64,000 nt of DNA, from NCBI GenBank assembly GCA_033557835.1, contig JAWQRO010000063.1, forward strand, positions 1 through 64,000, written 5' to 3'. The translations under genes and the position numbers were made by a program. Below, one piece after another: positions 44,101 through 51,626 of this stretch (its first letter is position 1; every line of letters begins with the position of its first letter). The DNA comes from Helochares maculicollis (Eukaryota > Arthropoda > Insecta > Coleoptera > Hydrophilidae). The notes under the pieces were generated by a model. The model was given only the letters and a program-made list of their open reading frames with translations, had not been told where the DNA came from and did no database searches.

Positions 44101-45035
44101 TCATAAAATATCTTTAAATTATCTTCTTAAACAGTATTTCTCAGTGGTGCTATGATGAAATGTTTGAAAAAGGCTCATGATTGTGATATAATGTTGATGA
44201 CTATTAAATGTAACATTGTTGTATTAAAAGTTGGTATAGAATGCATTGTTATGGACTGTACAGAGTTTAAAAAAGTAACTTTAAACTAAATATAAGGAAT
44301 GAGAAAAACACCACTGGTTAGCAAATATTTTTTGTCAAAAACAAATGTTAAAAATCTGACCAATTAGATCTGTAATTCTAGCTAATTCTAAATATTTCAA
44401 TTGACTTTTCTAAAATTTAGTTGTGTTAGTGCCTTTTATATCGCATATTTTAGTAGAATTCTCATTTTGAAATTCGTCTGATGTACTGTAATTTTTTATA
44501 CAATATTTTAAAATCCAGTACTTGTAATAGTTACGTTTACTGTTTCATGCTGCATGTACAGCAATTTCGGGTAAGACTAGATGTTTTCTGTAGTGTCAAA
44601 GCTTAGCAGCTAATGCATGCCTATTAATGTGTAATATACAAAATATAGAGAATTGTTCATAAATGGCATGATCGTATTATCATCATTTAATAATCCATAA
44701 GATCAAATAAACACAGTCTAAGCTTCAAAATTTTAAAGATGCCCATTCAAACTAAACTTCAGGTTTTTAAAGTAGGTTTGTTCATCTTGCTTGGGAGCTT
44801 GAAAATTTTCTTTATTTGCAGTGTGAATGAGAGTACAAGGAGATCACGTTTGCCATCGGCTGATAAGTCATCGCCTCATACATCGCCTAATTTAACCAAA
44901 CCACCCAGCAGGCTGTGGCGTAAGCCTGGGGAACCACCATCACCGCAAAGGTACAGCGGAAACCACACTACATCTCCATCATCCATTCCTCGCCGATCTT
45001 GTAGTAGAACTAGGGCACCCACAACTCCATCGTAA
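2030..45035 (+). CDS. CCSER-family coiled-coil serine-rich protein (multi-exon gene)
   Basis: Proposed exons: first exon 2030-2137 or 10327-10380, then 25066-26942, 28483-28614, optional 38825-38986, 41028-41313, 41595-41621, 42002-42295, 42358-42428 and 44822-45035. All junctions are GT-AG and the phases agree. With the 2030 exon the product is 1056 aa, or 1002 aa if the 38.8 kb exon is skipped. The order matches vertebrate CCSER2 as I remember it: a long Ser-rich region, an acidic DDLMLDFD patch at the end of the big exon, the helix MVQDIMSMKTMLLKLKRVLQ, a second coiled coil, then a TQTER segment and a basic Ser/Pro tail. Vertebrate members are reported to associate with microtubules; a similar role here is inference. 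I am confident of the family, less so of the 5' end. Confidence 0.78.
2138..9659. other. Presumed CCSER intron, no gene seen
   Basis: AT-rich, with only short chance frames. Two items stand out. An inverted repeat lies at about 2362-2394 (TTCTTGAAT and ATTCAAGAA). A TATA-box-like TATATAAAG near 3701 precedes a possible donor (GAG before GTAAAA near 3755). Confidence 0.5.
9660..10326 (+). promoter_or_regulatory. Candidate internal promoter 1b and 5' leader of the CCSER gene
   Basis: This stretch is clearly richer in G, C and CpG than its surroundings, densest at about 10020-10110. It contains an arthropod initiator TCAGTC at 10086-10091. It leads directly into the open first exon at 10327. 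I see no TATA box. The transcription start is inferred. Confidence 0.4.
10327..10380 (+). CDS. CCSER gene, candidate alternative first coding exon 1b
   Basis: Eighteen codons from ATG 10327 (MDNCTSGLLMDECLPDLQ), ending at a GTAGGG donor at 10381 in phase 0. It can therefore replace exon 1a upstream of 25066. It lacks the Gly2 myristoylation signal of exon 1a, so the two N-termini would differ in membrane attachment. Both carry Cys-Thr-Ser near the start, which may be chance. It is supported only by frame, splice site and a CpG-rich upstream region. Confidence 0.5.
12088..13354 (-). mobile_element. Mariner (Tc1/mariner, IS630 superfamily) element, near full length, inactivated
   Basis: The ends are inverted repeats of 29 nt (12088-12116 and 13326-13354) that differ at two positions and begin AGGAGTACAAATAAGTTT. 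TA lies outside the left end; on the right, TA overlaps the last repeat base (13354-13355). The length, about 1.27 kb, is normal for mariner. The minus strand encodes a broken transposase. It starts with MSKFEPNKRHLRE at 13183, followed by the helix-turn-helix region. Then come a stop at 12995-12997, frameshifts, the GDEKW block near 12735-12720, and the HDNA and YSPDIAPS blocks within 12619-12317. It sits in the large first intron of the CCSER gene. Confidence 0.93.
12317..13183 (-). pseudogene. Degenerate mariner transposase
   Basis: This encodes a DDE/D-type cut-and-paste transposase in several broken frames. The N-terminal DNA-binding part (residues 1 to about 62, ending GDIDVED) stops at 12995-12997; homology resumes after the stop as DRSGRPKIFEDTELEEL. 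A frameshift follows near 12870. GDEKWIHYDNPKRRKS supplies the first catalytic Asp. After compensating shifts, LMLCIWWNQLGVVYYELL leads into LLHDNARRH (second Asp) and PYSPDIAPSHDYLF. In mariners the last block is normally SDYHLF with the third Asp; here it reads SHDYLF, so that Asp is displaced by one residue. This copy cannot make transposase. Confidence 0.9.
22025..22552 (-). mobile_element. Ancient mariner transposase relic
   Basis: Read on the minus strand from ATG 22552, the sequence gives MSNFVIANQHLREILFLCFD, which matches the mariner start MSKFEPNKRHLRE. Stops follow, and then patches that run parallel to the element at 12088-13354. The plus-strand stretch 22224-22285 resembles 12818-12880 base by base with gaps. 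The stretch near 22125-22095 reads NIILLQD, the counterpart of KIILLHDN, and 22030-22050 corresponds to the PPYSP block. I see no inverted repeats, so the ends have decayed or been lost. It is older than the 12 kb copy. Confidence 0.7.
25066..26942 (+). CDS. CCSER gene, large serine-rich exon
   Basis: It follows a pyrimidine-rich acceptor (TTTGCAG) and ends at a GTATGC donor with two bases of an Arg codon left over. It is open throughout. The first residues (SPQDESDNKKKYPPYTRGVA) precede an in-frame ATG at 25126 (MSFGFKRRPASAHVIG), which would start the protein if exons 1a and 1b prove non-coding. The sequence is mostly disordered, rich in Ser, Pro and Thr, with repeated FGF-R/K patches, an acidic serine block (TEDSGVGSHTSG) and a possible short helix around FVRERALQYQRQLDRDKR. 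It ends DDLMLDFDKSQSSGLEDIE, which resembles the acidic patch of vertebrate CCSER2. Confidence 0.85.
26943..28482. other. CCSER intron, nothing recognised
   Basis: Bounded by a GTATGC donor and a TTTTAG acceptor. It holds only chance frames. Confidence 0.6.
28483..28614 (+). CDS. CCSER gene, exon after the serine-rich exon
   Basis: Acceptor TTTTAG at 28477-28482 and donor GTAGGT at 28615. The first G completes the Arg codon left by 26942. The encoded piece reads SDRNSGGFASLDETVIKF and later IRDWSAMLGGLDKASNK, ending with two bases (AG). It continues the acidic patch at the end of the previous exon. It is phase-compatible with both the 38825 and the 41028 acceptors. Confidence 0.8.
31005..31241 (-). 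other. Unrecognised 78-codon open frame in CCSER intron
   Basis: The minus-strand frame begins MKGSNNQLSPEGKFNKLIYE and continues with coding-like composition (QAQEIIHGIDLFEHKH) to a stop at 31005. A possible acceptor (TTGAAAG) lies just upstream, and GTAATA follows HVRI-encoding sequence as a weak donor. I do not recognise a family. It may be a fossil exon, part of a decayed element, or a chance frame. Confidence 0.2.
31740..32055 (+). promoter_or_regulatory. Candidate internal promoter 1c and long 5' leader
   Basis: A locally GC- and CpG-rich patch (CAGCAGCGCGATTGCAAGCG near 31819) in AT-rich intron. An initiator TCAGTT lies at 31768-31773. A 30-residue upstream open frame runs from 31784 to 31876, before the candidate coding start at 32056. 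I see no TATA box at a standard distance. The promoter call rests on composition and on the first-exon-like sequence that follows. Confidence 0.45.
32056..32153 (+). CDS. CCSER gene, candidate alternative first coding exon 1c (short isoform)
   Basis: ATG 32056 opens MSTNGDITKMKDKVDEIKVV and runs 32 codons to a strong GTAAGA donor at 32154, leaving two bases (TG). That phase matches the acceptors at 38825, 41028 and 44822, where it would give Cys. Such a transcript would lack the big serine-rich exon and keep the coiled-coil half. No other plus-strand gene is visible downstream to own it, but the link is inferred. Confidence 0.5.
38799..38986 (+). CDS. CCSER gene, basic Ser/Ala-rich exon, 5' limit uncertain
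   Basis: The open frame begins MQNGAINKSSRTGTVAKSFG and ends at a GTACTT donor after 38986 in phase 2, matching 41028. The 5' limit is unclear. An acceptor at 38825 (after AACAAAAG) gives the right phase from 28614 or 32153 but has a weak tract. The AGs nearest the strong T-tract (38771-38772 and 38777-38778) lead to stops if read in phase 2. Alternatively ATG 38799 starts a shorter isoform with non-coding sequence before it. The composition (Ser, Ala, Lys, Pro) fits the rest of the protein. Confidence 0.6.
38987..41027. other. CCSER intron
   Basis: The 130-codon plus frame at 39007-39399 starts just inside the intron and has no coding character. The only structured item is the inverted repeat at 40144-40168. 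Confidence 0.55.
40144..40168. repeat. Short perfect inverted repeat
   Basis: The 9-base arms TATTTCCTC and GAGGAAATA flank a 7-base loop, inside the CCSER intron before exon 41028. It could form a hairpin in RNA. No function is evident. Confidence 0.6.
41028..41313 (+). CDS. CCSER gene, coiled-coil core exon
   Basis: Acceptor CTTTCAG, donor GTATTC, starting in phase 2 and ending in phase 0. It encodes a basic Ser/Arg-rich segment (RTRLLRSRAGTPCS, SPLRLSRGSFNSPLGYESDD) and then the predicted helix MVQDIMSMKTMLLKLKRVLQ. That helix is the best family marker: human CCSER2 has a closely similar helix with the same KT-LLKLKR core, recalled from memory. Confidence 0.88.
41595..41621 (+). CDS. CCSER gene, 27-nt microexon
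   Basis: Between CCGTCCAG and GTATGT lie 27 bases that keep phase 0 on both sides and encode QEDEDFLMR. They insert an acidic patch right after the coiled-coil core. Because 27 is divisible by three, including or skipping it leaves the frame intact. A second AG three bases into the exon (CAAG) offers a tandem acceptor. Confidence 0.7.
42002..42295 (+). CDS. CCSER gene, second coiled-coil exon
   Basis: Acceptor ATTCCAG, donor GTATGC, phase 0 at both ends, 98 codons. It starts SETHNPFDNQKNGLFNG and contains the heptad-like helix VELADLRRQVLFLQGQLEDR followed by DRTVQLLQNQM. It ends NAATQTER. The order acidic linker, coiled coil, TQT-R matches my memory of the CCSER2 C-terminal half. Confidence 0.85.
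42358..42428 (+). CDS. CCSER gene, small exon
   Basis: It lies 62 bases after the previous donor, an unusually short intron. The acceptor is TTCAAACAG and the donor GTAATA. It starts in phase 0 and ends in phase 2. It encodes IRPISAGPSLLQTSPDGN and a few more residues. Reading on through the 62-base intron would meet a stop, so splicing is needed to reach the last exon. Confidence 0.75.
42429..44821. other. CCSER intron, nothing recognised
   Basis: Very AT-rich, bounded by a GTAATA donor and a TTTGCAG acceptor. I see no exon or repeat. Confidence 0.6.
44822..45035 (+). CDS. CCSER gene, last coding exon
   Basis: Acceptor TTATTTGCAG; the first T completes a Ser codon. It encodes a basic, Ser/Pro/Arg-rich tail (VNESTRRSRLPSADKSSP, LWRKPGEPPSPQRY) ending RAPTTPS and TAA at 45033-45035. 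Such tails can bind microtubules, but that is inference. A polyadenylation signal follows at 45111. Confidence 0.85.
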
Positions 45036-45110
45036 CAGATATATTTTTGTATTTATTTTTTGTTTTTATTGAGAGTTTATTGCCTCTTTATATGATTGGA
45101 CTTCTTTCAC

Positions 45111-45116
45111 AATAAA
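45111..45116 (+). terminator. Polyadenylation signal of the CCSER gene
   Basis: AATAAA lies 75 bases after the stop codon of the last exon, on the coding strand. More AATAAA copies lie further on (for example near 45900), so longer 3' UTRs are possible. Confidence 0.6.
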
Positions 45117-46536
45117 AAATGACTGTAAAATATCGATTTAATATTTCAGAAGACTTTTTAAAAGTGGATTATCTTTTTTGGGATTTTAGGAAAGAATTCT
45201 AAAGATCTTATATGTGTAAACTATTTATATATCAAATGTTTGTGATTTTTGCCTTCAATCATGTAAAAGGTACAATTCATTGTTTTACTATTTTGACTGT
45301 GATGTATATGTTTTGGACTTAGGAGGAGTAAATAAGACATATTTTGCTTGAATAAACTTGTATATTGGAAAAGATTCTCCAGTTCTATTGTTTCTCTATC
45401 AATTTGACTTAAACAGGAAAAAATTGTGTACATGTTGATATTCAATAGTAAGTACCAGACATTTATATATTTAGACTTAATAAAAATAAATCTGTCATGC
45501 AGTAAATAATTTGTAATGGTATTAAACGCTTTTATTGCCCATTTTTGTGCTTTTTATGTATGCAATTTTTTCTTTGAAATTTAAGATTTATTTGAAATTA
45601 TATTTTTAATGTATTGCAGTAAACTACTCTTTTAAATACATTTGATGAACATTTTTGAAGTAAAAGGAAATCACAAATTTTGGAGGTTTATCCTTAAGTG
45701 TCGCCATATAATAACAGGTTTCTTAACCAATTTCTTGTGAAAAACGTACATAATACAAACAAGATCATCACTTATTGGTAGAAAAACTAAAATATCTTTA
45801 TGATGTACTTAATTGATTATTTGTATATCATGTGCAATATTTAAAAAAATTCGCCCTTCCTGAAGTATTACTAGAATGTATATTGTAATTATTTAAAAAT
45901 AAATTTATTATAACTTAAATGTATTATTATTACTTTCAATGTTAGTTTTCCTTGTAAAGAAGCTTTACTCTTGTAGCAAAATTTTTACAGCTAAGCAAAA
46001 AAGTAAAAATATATTTCACTAAAATTGTTTTATCCCCAAATGGTTGGACCTATTTTTGAGAATTTGTATTGTAAGTAGATTCCTGAACATTCAAAGGTTG
46101 ATGTATTTTAACACAAACCAAATGAACTTAAATATATTGGCTATTTATGTGTTTGATTAAATCAACTTTATAAACAACAATTTAAACTAGTACTTTATTA
46201 TTTTAAAAGACTATATTGTTAAAATTATAATTGAAAAGTGATCCTGAAAAATCCCATTTTCCGTCCTGCCTATATACTTCATTTTGTCTGGATAATATTT
46301 TTTTATTTTCAAGAAAATGTAAGCTTGAATTTTCTTGAAAACCGTCTTTGCTCATGAAATAATTTTCAAGTGTGAATTGAAAAGTAAATTCTTGAAGTAT
46401 TTGTCATGAATAAAATATCTACTCTTTCGTTATTTAAGTAAATCAACAAAGACATCACGCACAATTTTTGCGAATTAAGGGAAAATGTATATTTTGTACA
46501 CCAATACAAATATTAGAACATTAATGATTTGATCTG
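45117..46536. other. Spacer between convergent genes
   Basis: It separates the 3' ends of the CCSER gene (plus) and synthase copy 1 (minus). Several further AATAAA signals on the plus strand suggest part of it may be CCSER 3' UTR. Confidence 0.5.
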
Positions 46537-46542
46537 TTTATT
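46537..46542 (-). terminator. Polyadenylation signal of synthase copy 1
   Basis: AATAAA on the minus strand, 47 bases beyond the stop codon of copy 1. Confidence 0.55.
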
Positions 46543-46589
46543 CTGTAACTATTACACTAGTACAGGCACATTTAATCCATTTAATGACA

Positions 46590-48186
46590 TTAGCTTGTTT
46601 CTAGCAGATCTTCAAAAATGGGATTCCCTCCTAAAGCTTTAAGTTCTGCGAGAAGTTGTTGTTTCTGGTCATGGACAATTTTTTCAAAATATTCTAAACT
46701 TCCATGTTTTTTTAGTACACTGACAAAAAATTGTTTAATATTAGGATCATCTGTCTTCATATGTAACATACTGGCAAGCTTAGGATCGTAGTTTTCCTTT
46801 TGCAAGGCATGGATAACTGGAATGGTTATGCTTTCTTGTGTAGTATCCTTCAATAATCCTTTCATTTTTGGACACTTAAAATAGAAAATTGTGTTAGTAG
46901 TCTAAAAAAAGAGGTGTTGTAATTAGTAGAAGCTATTATTGTGCTATATAGAGTAATTTGTTGCCTGAAAAGTGTTTTTATGGACTGATTTTGCTTTTTA
47001 GATATATTCTTATTGTGGGATATTTGTGACTTTGGCATGAATGATAAGCAAACTGGACTTATAAGCAAGCTATCTAGAATTCCAAAAATATTGCCCATTT
47101 CCTGTTGCTTCTGACCAAAGTTGACATTTTTTTATATAAATAATTATTTTATTAATTTGATAGCATGACATGATTTGAGTCTCATGACTTATTTAAATTG
47201 TCAATAGGAAAACTTACTAAATTCTGTGAAGTATAATAATTGTAATCATTTATGTATTGCAAATATAGTCTCCACATATTTGCAAACTTCGAATAATCAG
47301 TTTTATTATCACTGAACAGCTGCATGAGTTCCAAGTGCCCCAAAATAATAAAGCTAGACTCTGAAAACAAAAATCAGGTTATTAATAATAATTTTAAAAA
47401 CATTAATTGTGATAATTGAAAATGGCTTGCTAATCATTTAAGTAGTAGGTACAGAGTATTATGGTGTTGAACTTAATTTTACTTGTCATTATTTTTGAAT
47501 AGAAACAACTTTTTTTAAACGTTGGTAATGGTTATACTTTTCTCTATGATATGAACTAATATTAAAGATCATGTTTAAAGAAGAACGATGACAATAAAAT
47601 GTCGAACGCATAATCGCTCTGTATTAATCATTAATGTGAGGATTAAGAAAACTTTTAACTAACAATTAAAAAAATCTGGGATACCTACTATTCAAAATAA
47701 CCTCTTTATATTCTTCATAAGTAAAATATTTATAGTTTTCTCGATAAAAAAAGTCCATCCCTTGGCCTGTGCATGCTTGGTCAATTCTGTGTAGAAATAT
47801 GTTAAGAAGTTCTTTATTTTTTAATTGCGAGCAATGCCCTATAAGTTTTAGATGAGAAATAATTGCCGAACTATAACATAACGGTTTTCCATATAGAATA
47901 TGGGCAGTAGGAGCTCCAGCTCGGAGAACTGCATCATCAAAAATGTCGCTCATGCTAAAATTTAGTTTTGATTTTTGGCATAGATAGATTAATTTGCTAA
48001 AACGTTTACTTACATGTAATTATTGGTGTAGACAACTTCCAAAATGTCCTCGATAATTTTGCATTTATCTTTGGGAATGTTTAACCAGAAATTAAAAACC
48101 TTAGTGATTGTATTGTAAGGCCTGTAAAATTCAAGGCTTCGTAGATGCTTTGTAGGGGATCCTAAAATTTCGTTTTTAAATTCCAT
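46590..48186 (-). CDS. GGPPS-derived synthase-like protein, copy 1 (likely terpene synthase family, altered active site)
   Basis: Exons on the minus strand: 48186-48014, 47954-47689, 47360-47218 and 46874-46590. They join in phases 2, 1 and 0 to a 288-aa open protein, normal length for an all-helical trans-prenyl synthase. Family marks are WLNIPKDK (exon 1), LRAGAPTAHILYGKP, GQGMDFFYRENY, LELMQLFSD, a VIHA block and a C-terminal GGNPIFED. The first Asp-rich motif (residues 60-64) is SDIFD instead of DDxxD, and the second (184-188) is NDYNY. The EGK lysine of the family is replaced (TTQESITIP), and the Arg-Arg after the first motif is Arg-Ala. Normal prenyl elongation is therefore unlikely. 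It may be a specialised terpene synthase or a non-catalytic member; the frame is intact, so it is not an obvious pseudogene. Confidence 0.82.
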
Positions 48187-51100
48187 TTCTCTTGTTTTAC
48201 TCCAGAAGTATCACTAAGGAACTAAGATTAAACTGGCTTTAAAAATGTTTGAGACGGTTTAAATAGCATACTCTTATCGTTTTTAGCATTAATAAATAAA
48301 CATTAGACAGGATATTAATGTTTGTTTTTAACGATATCATTTTAAATAATTTTAGTTCATAAATTATATAAATCATAACTGCTTTGAAGTTTCTTATTCA
48401 CAACTGTAACATTATATTATGGTGGTAATTGATGGTATCATTAGATTGCAAAACTCAGTAAATTTGAACTGAAACACTTTGTAGTCTTGAGCTTAAATTG
48501 GGCAATCTTGCTGCCACTTAGTTACTAAGTTGCTCAGTAAAAGAAAGTTATGCGTCATACCGGCGGATATCTTTTACTTTGGGAGCTATAAATTGTTCTT
48601 CAAAGAGATAGATTAGGGAGATGAATAATTAGGTTTTAAAATAATTAATAGTAATGTAGCCATTGATAAAATATATATAGTCTATACTACAGCACACGAA
48701 ATATAAGCTATCAAAGTAAAAAAATTGCCTTAATAACATTGAACTATTTTGTCCTTGCATTAAAAATTTTCACGTTAAAAATGCTATTTTGGTAACATTA
48801 TTTGAACAATGTATTTTAAAGCTAATTACGTAATTCAATAAATTTTAAAATCTTTAAATTATAAACATTAGTTCTTAGTTTTTTCATTACCTTTTTTTAG
48901 GTCATCTTGGCATGGATTCTAGCATGGAGTTCAGTTTTTATCTTTTATTGTTAATGTAAAGTTATTATTTGCTCATTATTGGAATTAAATGATCTTATCA
49001 AGAGTGATTCTAACTCTAATAAGAAATTAGTTTATTAACTGTTTTAATGTGTAGTAATTTTCGCACCAACCATAGCCTTAACAGGATGCAGGTTTTGTAA
49101 CTGAATGAAAAGGATGTTAATTTTCCAAAATTGGAAACTTTCTGTGTTCAGAAAGCCATCCAGTCTGTTTCATAATTAAGTTCCGAAACTTAAAGGGGTA
49201 GCAGACGTAAGAAATTTGAAGCGATGAGTTTTTGTTTGCACTATTTGTCATAATTAGTAGCCGAGATATTAATTTCATGTACTTGTTAAGGGCCGCTAGC
49301 AGACTTCTCTAAGACGTTGTTGGGCGAAAACACGAATTTCATTACTGTTTTAAGAATGACATTCTTGTTTACGCTTAAAGCAGCTGGACTTGAAACAGAT
49401 GAAATATTAATATTGATCGGTGGTTTTTATTTGACCCGATATGTTAAATTGGACGCTACTAAACAGATATTTAATTTATAGCAGTTTTACAGCTTACATG
49501 CTTCAATATTTACCAATTTCTGCATTTTACATATAATTAGTTTATTTAAAGTCCTATTGCTGCATATTCTTTAGTTAATAATCTACTAAAGTATTATACG
49601 TGCATTTAGTTTATCAACATATTAATTAATATTTCGCTAGTATTTCTTCCCAAATGGCAGAAAATCTATTTACTGTTTGCTTAAGCTTTACGAAACGCGT
49701 ATAAAAATACAATTATATATTTAGTCTTCTTTATTGCTAAAGTCTTCTTTACTGTTAAAATCTTCTTTACTGCATCAAATACAATTCATTGTTGAAGGAG
49801 TACAATCATTGTTATTACTTTTATTTGAATTTTATATTGTAGTACAGTGAATAGATTATTTTGAGACAAGGCAAGTTATATCTTTCGAATTTTGTCCTGA
49901 TAATTACCATGAAGTAAGTTTATTTTTATAAATATGCTATTAAGAAGACCCATGTATTTAATATTTAATCTCGAGATATTGACGAGTCTAACATGTTTTA
50001 ATTGTGATGCCGATATTTTTATTGCGGTAAACGTGCCGCAGTGTATGCAAATTGTTTTTAAACTCGGCATGCTCGATCGACATCATTTCTATTAAACCAG
50101 AAGCCACAAACCAACCAAATTTTTTACAATTTTATTTATACATAAAAAATACCTGTATATGTAAACAACTAGTTTGTTAATATAATAGATATTTTTTCTG
50201 GAATACACGTATAATAATCTACCCGTGTTGGATGATCCATTGACTTGTACTTCTGTGGTAATTCTGGACAGAATTACTCTTTGCGCAAGAATAATATAAC
50301 GCTGCCGATTTAAGTAAAATACAATGAGCTATATTATTTGTCTTATTATTAATTTATCTATCCCTTATTTTTGAATTGCGCATTACGAACATCTAAAAAG
50401 GTGATATATTTTGACCCACTTGTAGCTCTAAGTTGGTTGTACGTTGTTGCAAGTAAGTGGAAAATTTTCGTTGACAATAGAATAGCAAAAGTGCAATTTA
50501 TATCAATCAAGGATGTCATATGAAAGCAGTGGATAATCTTCCTGATTTAGTGGAACTCAGTTCAGCTATTAAATAAGATGACTAAAAGTACTTGATTTTA
50601 TTTCCAACATGGTTGTGTGTTTCAACTGATAACTATACTATAGTATTGAAAACGTTTCCGCATTTTATATAGTTGCAACAGAATCGATTTCAGTTCCGAA
50701 GCTTTATTAAATTTAGAAACTAATTCAGGGAATGTCTTGGGTGAGAAGATTCTATAACAGTTATAGAAATGAGAATCGTATTTATTAACTATCGAATAAA
50801 ATCAATCAGAATTAACGTTAGATAAGATTGTACAAAAGTTAGGTTTATGCAGACTTTGTTGCTTTAAATCGACTTCGCGCCATACATCAAGAGAGCAAGA
50901 ATCGCAATACTTTGCTTGTATGAAGTCAAGGACATTAACCATTGCTTCGATGGTAAAAGAATAAATGCAAATGTAGTATTTTAAGCACAAATTTCCATTT
51001 CGTTCTCTATTGATCAAGTGTATATCCAGATACAGAAGCATTATCGAGGCCATGTTTTCAATTCAGTTTTCAATATTTCTTATTTATTATCAAATTTTCG

Positions 51101-51626
51101 GCACAAAAAATGATAAAAATATATTCATTTGCAGAAACTTCACTGTATTGAAAATAGTCCGTGCAGAATTTTTTTAAAATTTAATTCAAGGTTATTGATG
51201 ATACTCAATTGGATTATGACATTTTCATATTACTGCTGTGTAAAGTTGTAGAAATAATCAACTGTACCTCCTATTCCCTACTTGAACAGAGAACACATAC
51301 GTCGATTACCAAAAGTTGATTACTGAACTGTTTATGACGGTATCCAAAGAGAACAGTTTAAAGGTGATACTTTATTATTGATTGAATTAAGTAAAACATT
51401 ACAGCAATATTTTTCTAAACAGTTTTTTTCATACATGCTAAGAAGTTTTCTCTAAAAGAAAAAAAAATGAGAAAAAGCAAAATTAAAATGTTTTGCATTT
51501 CTATAATGATATGAAATAGTTATTGTTTTATACGACAGTTTAGTGATATTTTGCAATTAATGGCTAAGTATCCACTGTAAATAAAATAAAGTTTCGAGAA
51601 AGGTTTGTAAAATATTGTATGTCCAA
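48187..51626. other. Spacer between synthase copies 1 and 2
   Basis: About 3.4 kb, six times longer than the spacer between copies 2 and 3. It holds the 18-bp tandem repeat and an unrecognised minus-strand frame near 51053-50802 that includes coding-like sequence (EAMVNVLDFIQAKYCDSC). I see no synthase fragment, though a decayed copy could be missed by eye. Confidence 0.45.
49723..49776. repeat. Three-copy 18-bp tandem repeat
   Basis: Three head-to-tail units of 18 bases (49723-49740, 49741-49758, 49759-49776) share the core TCTTCTTTAYTG. Units 1 and 2 differ at two positions; the third is more diverged. It lies in the spacer between synthase copies 1 and 2. Confidence 0.75.

Noticed and set aside
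46862..47098. 78-codon minus-strand frame between exons 3 and 4 of synthase copy 1
   Set aside because: It reads through intron 3. The GTAAGT donor at 47217 and the acceptor before 46874 restore the family sequence and phase, as in the other two copies.
49190..49330. Stretch with two AGCAGAC words (near GGGGTAGCAGACG and GCCGCTAGCAGAC), reminiscent of a short transposon end
   Set aside because: I found no inverted repeats, target duplication or second copy in the window to support it.
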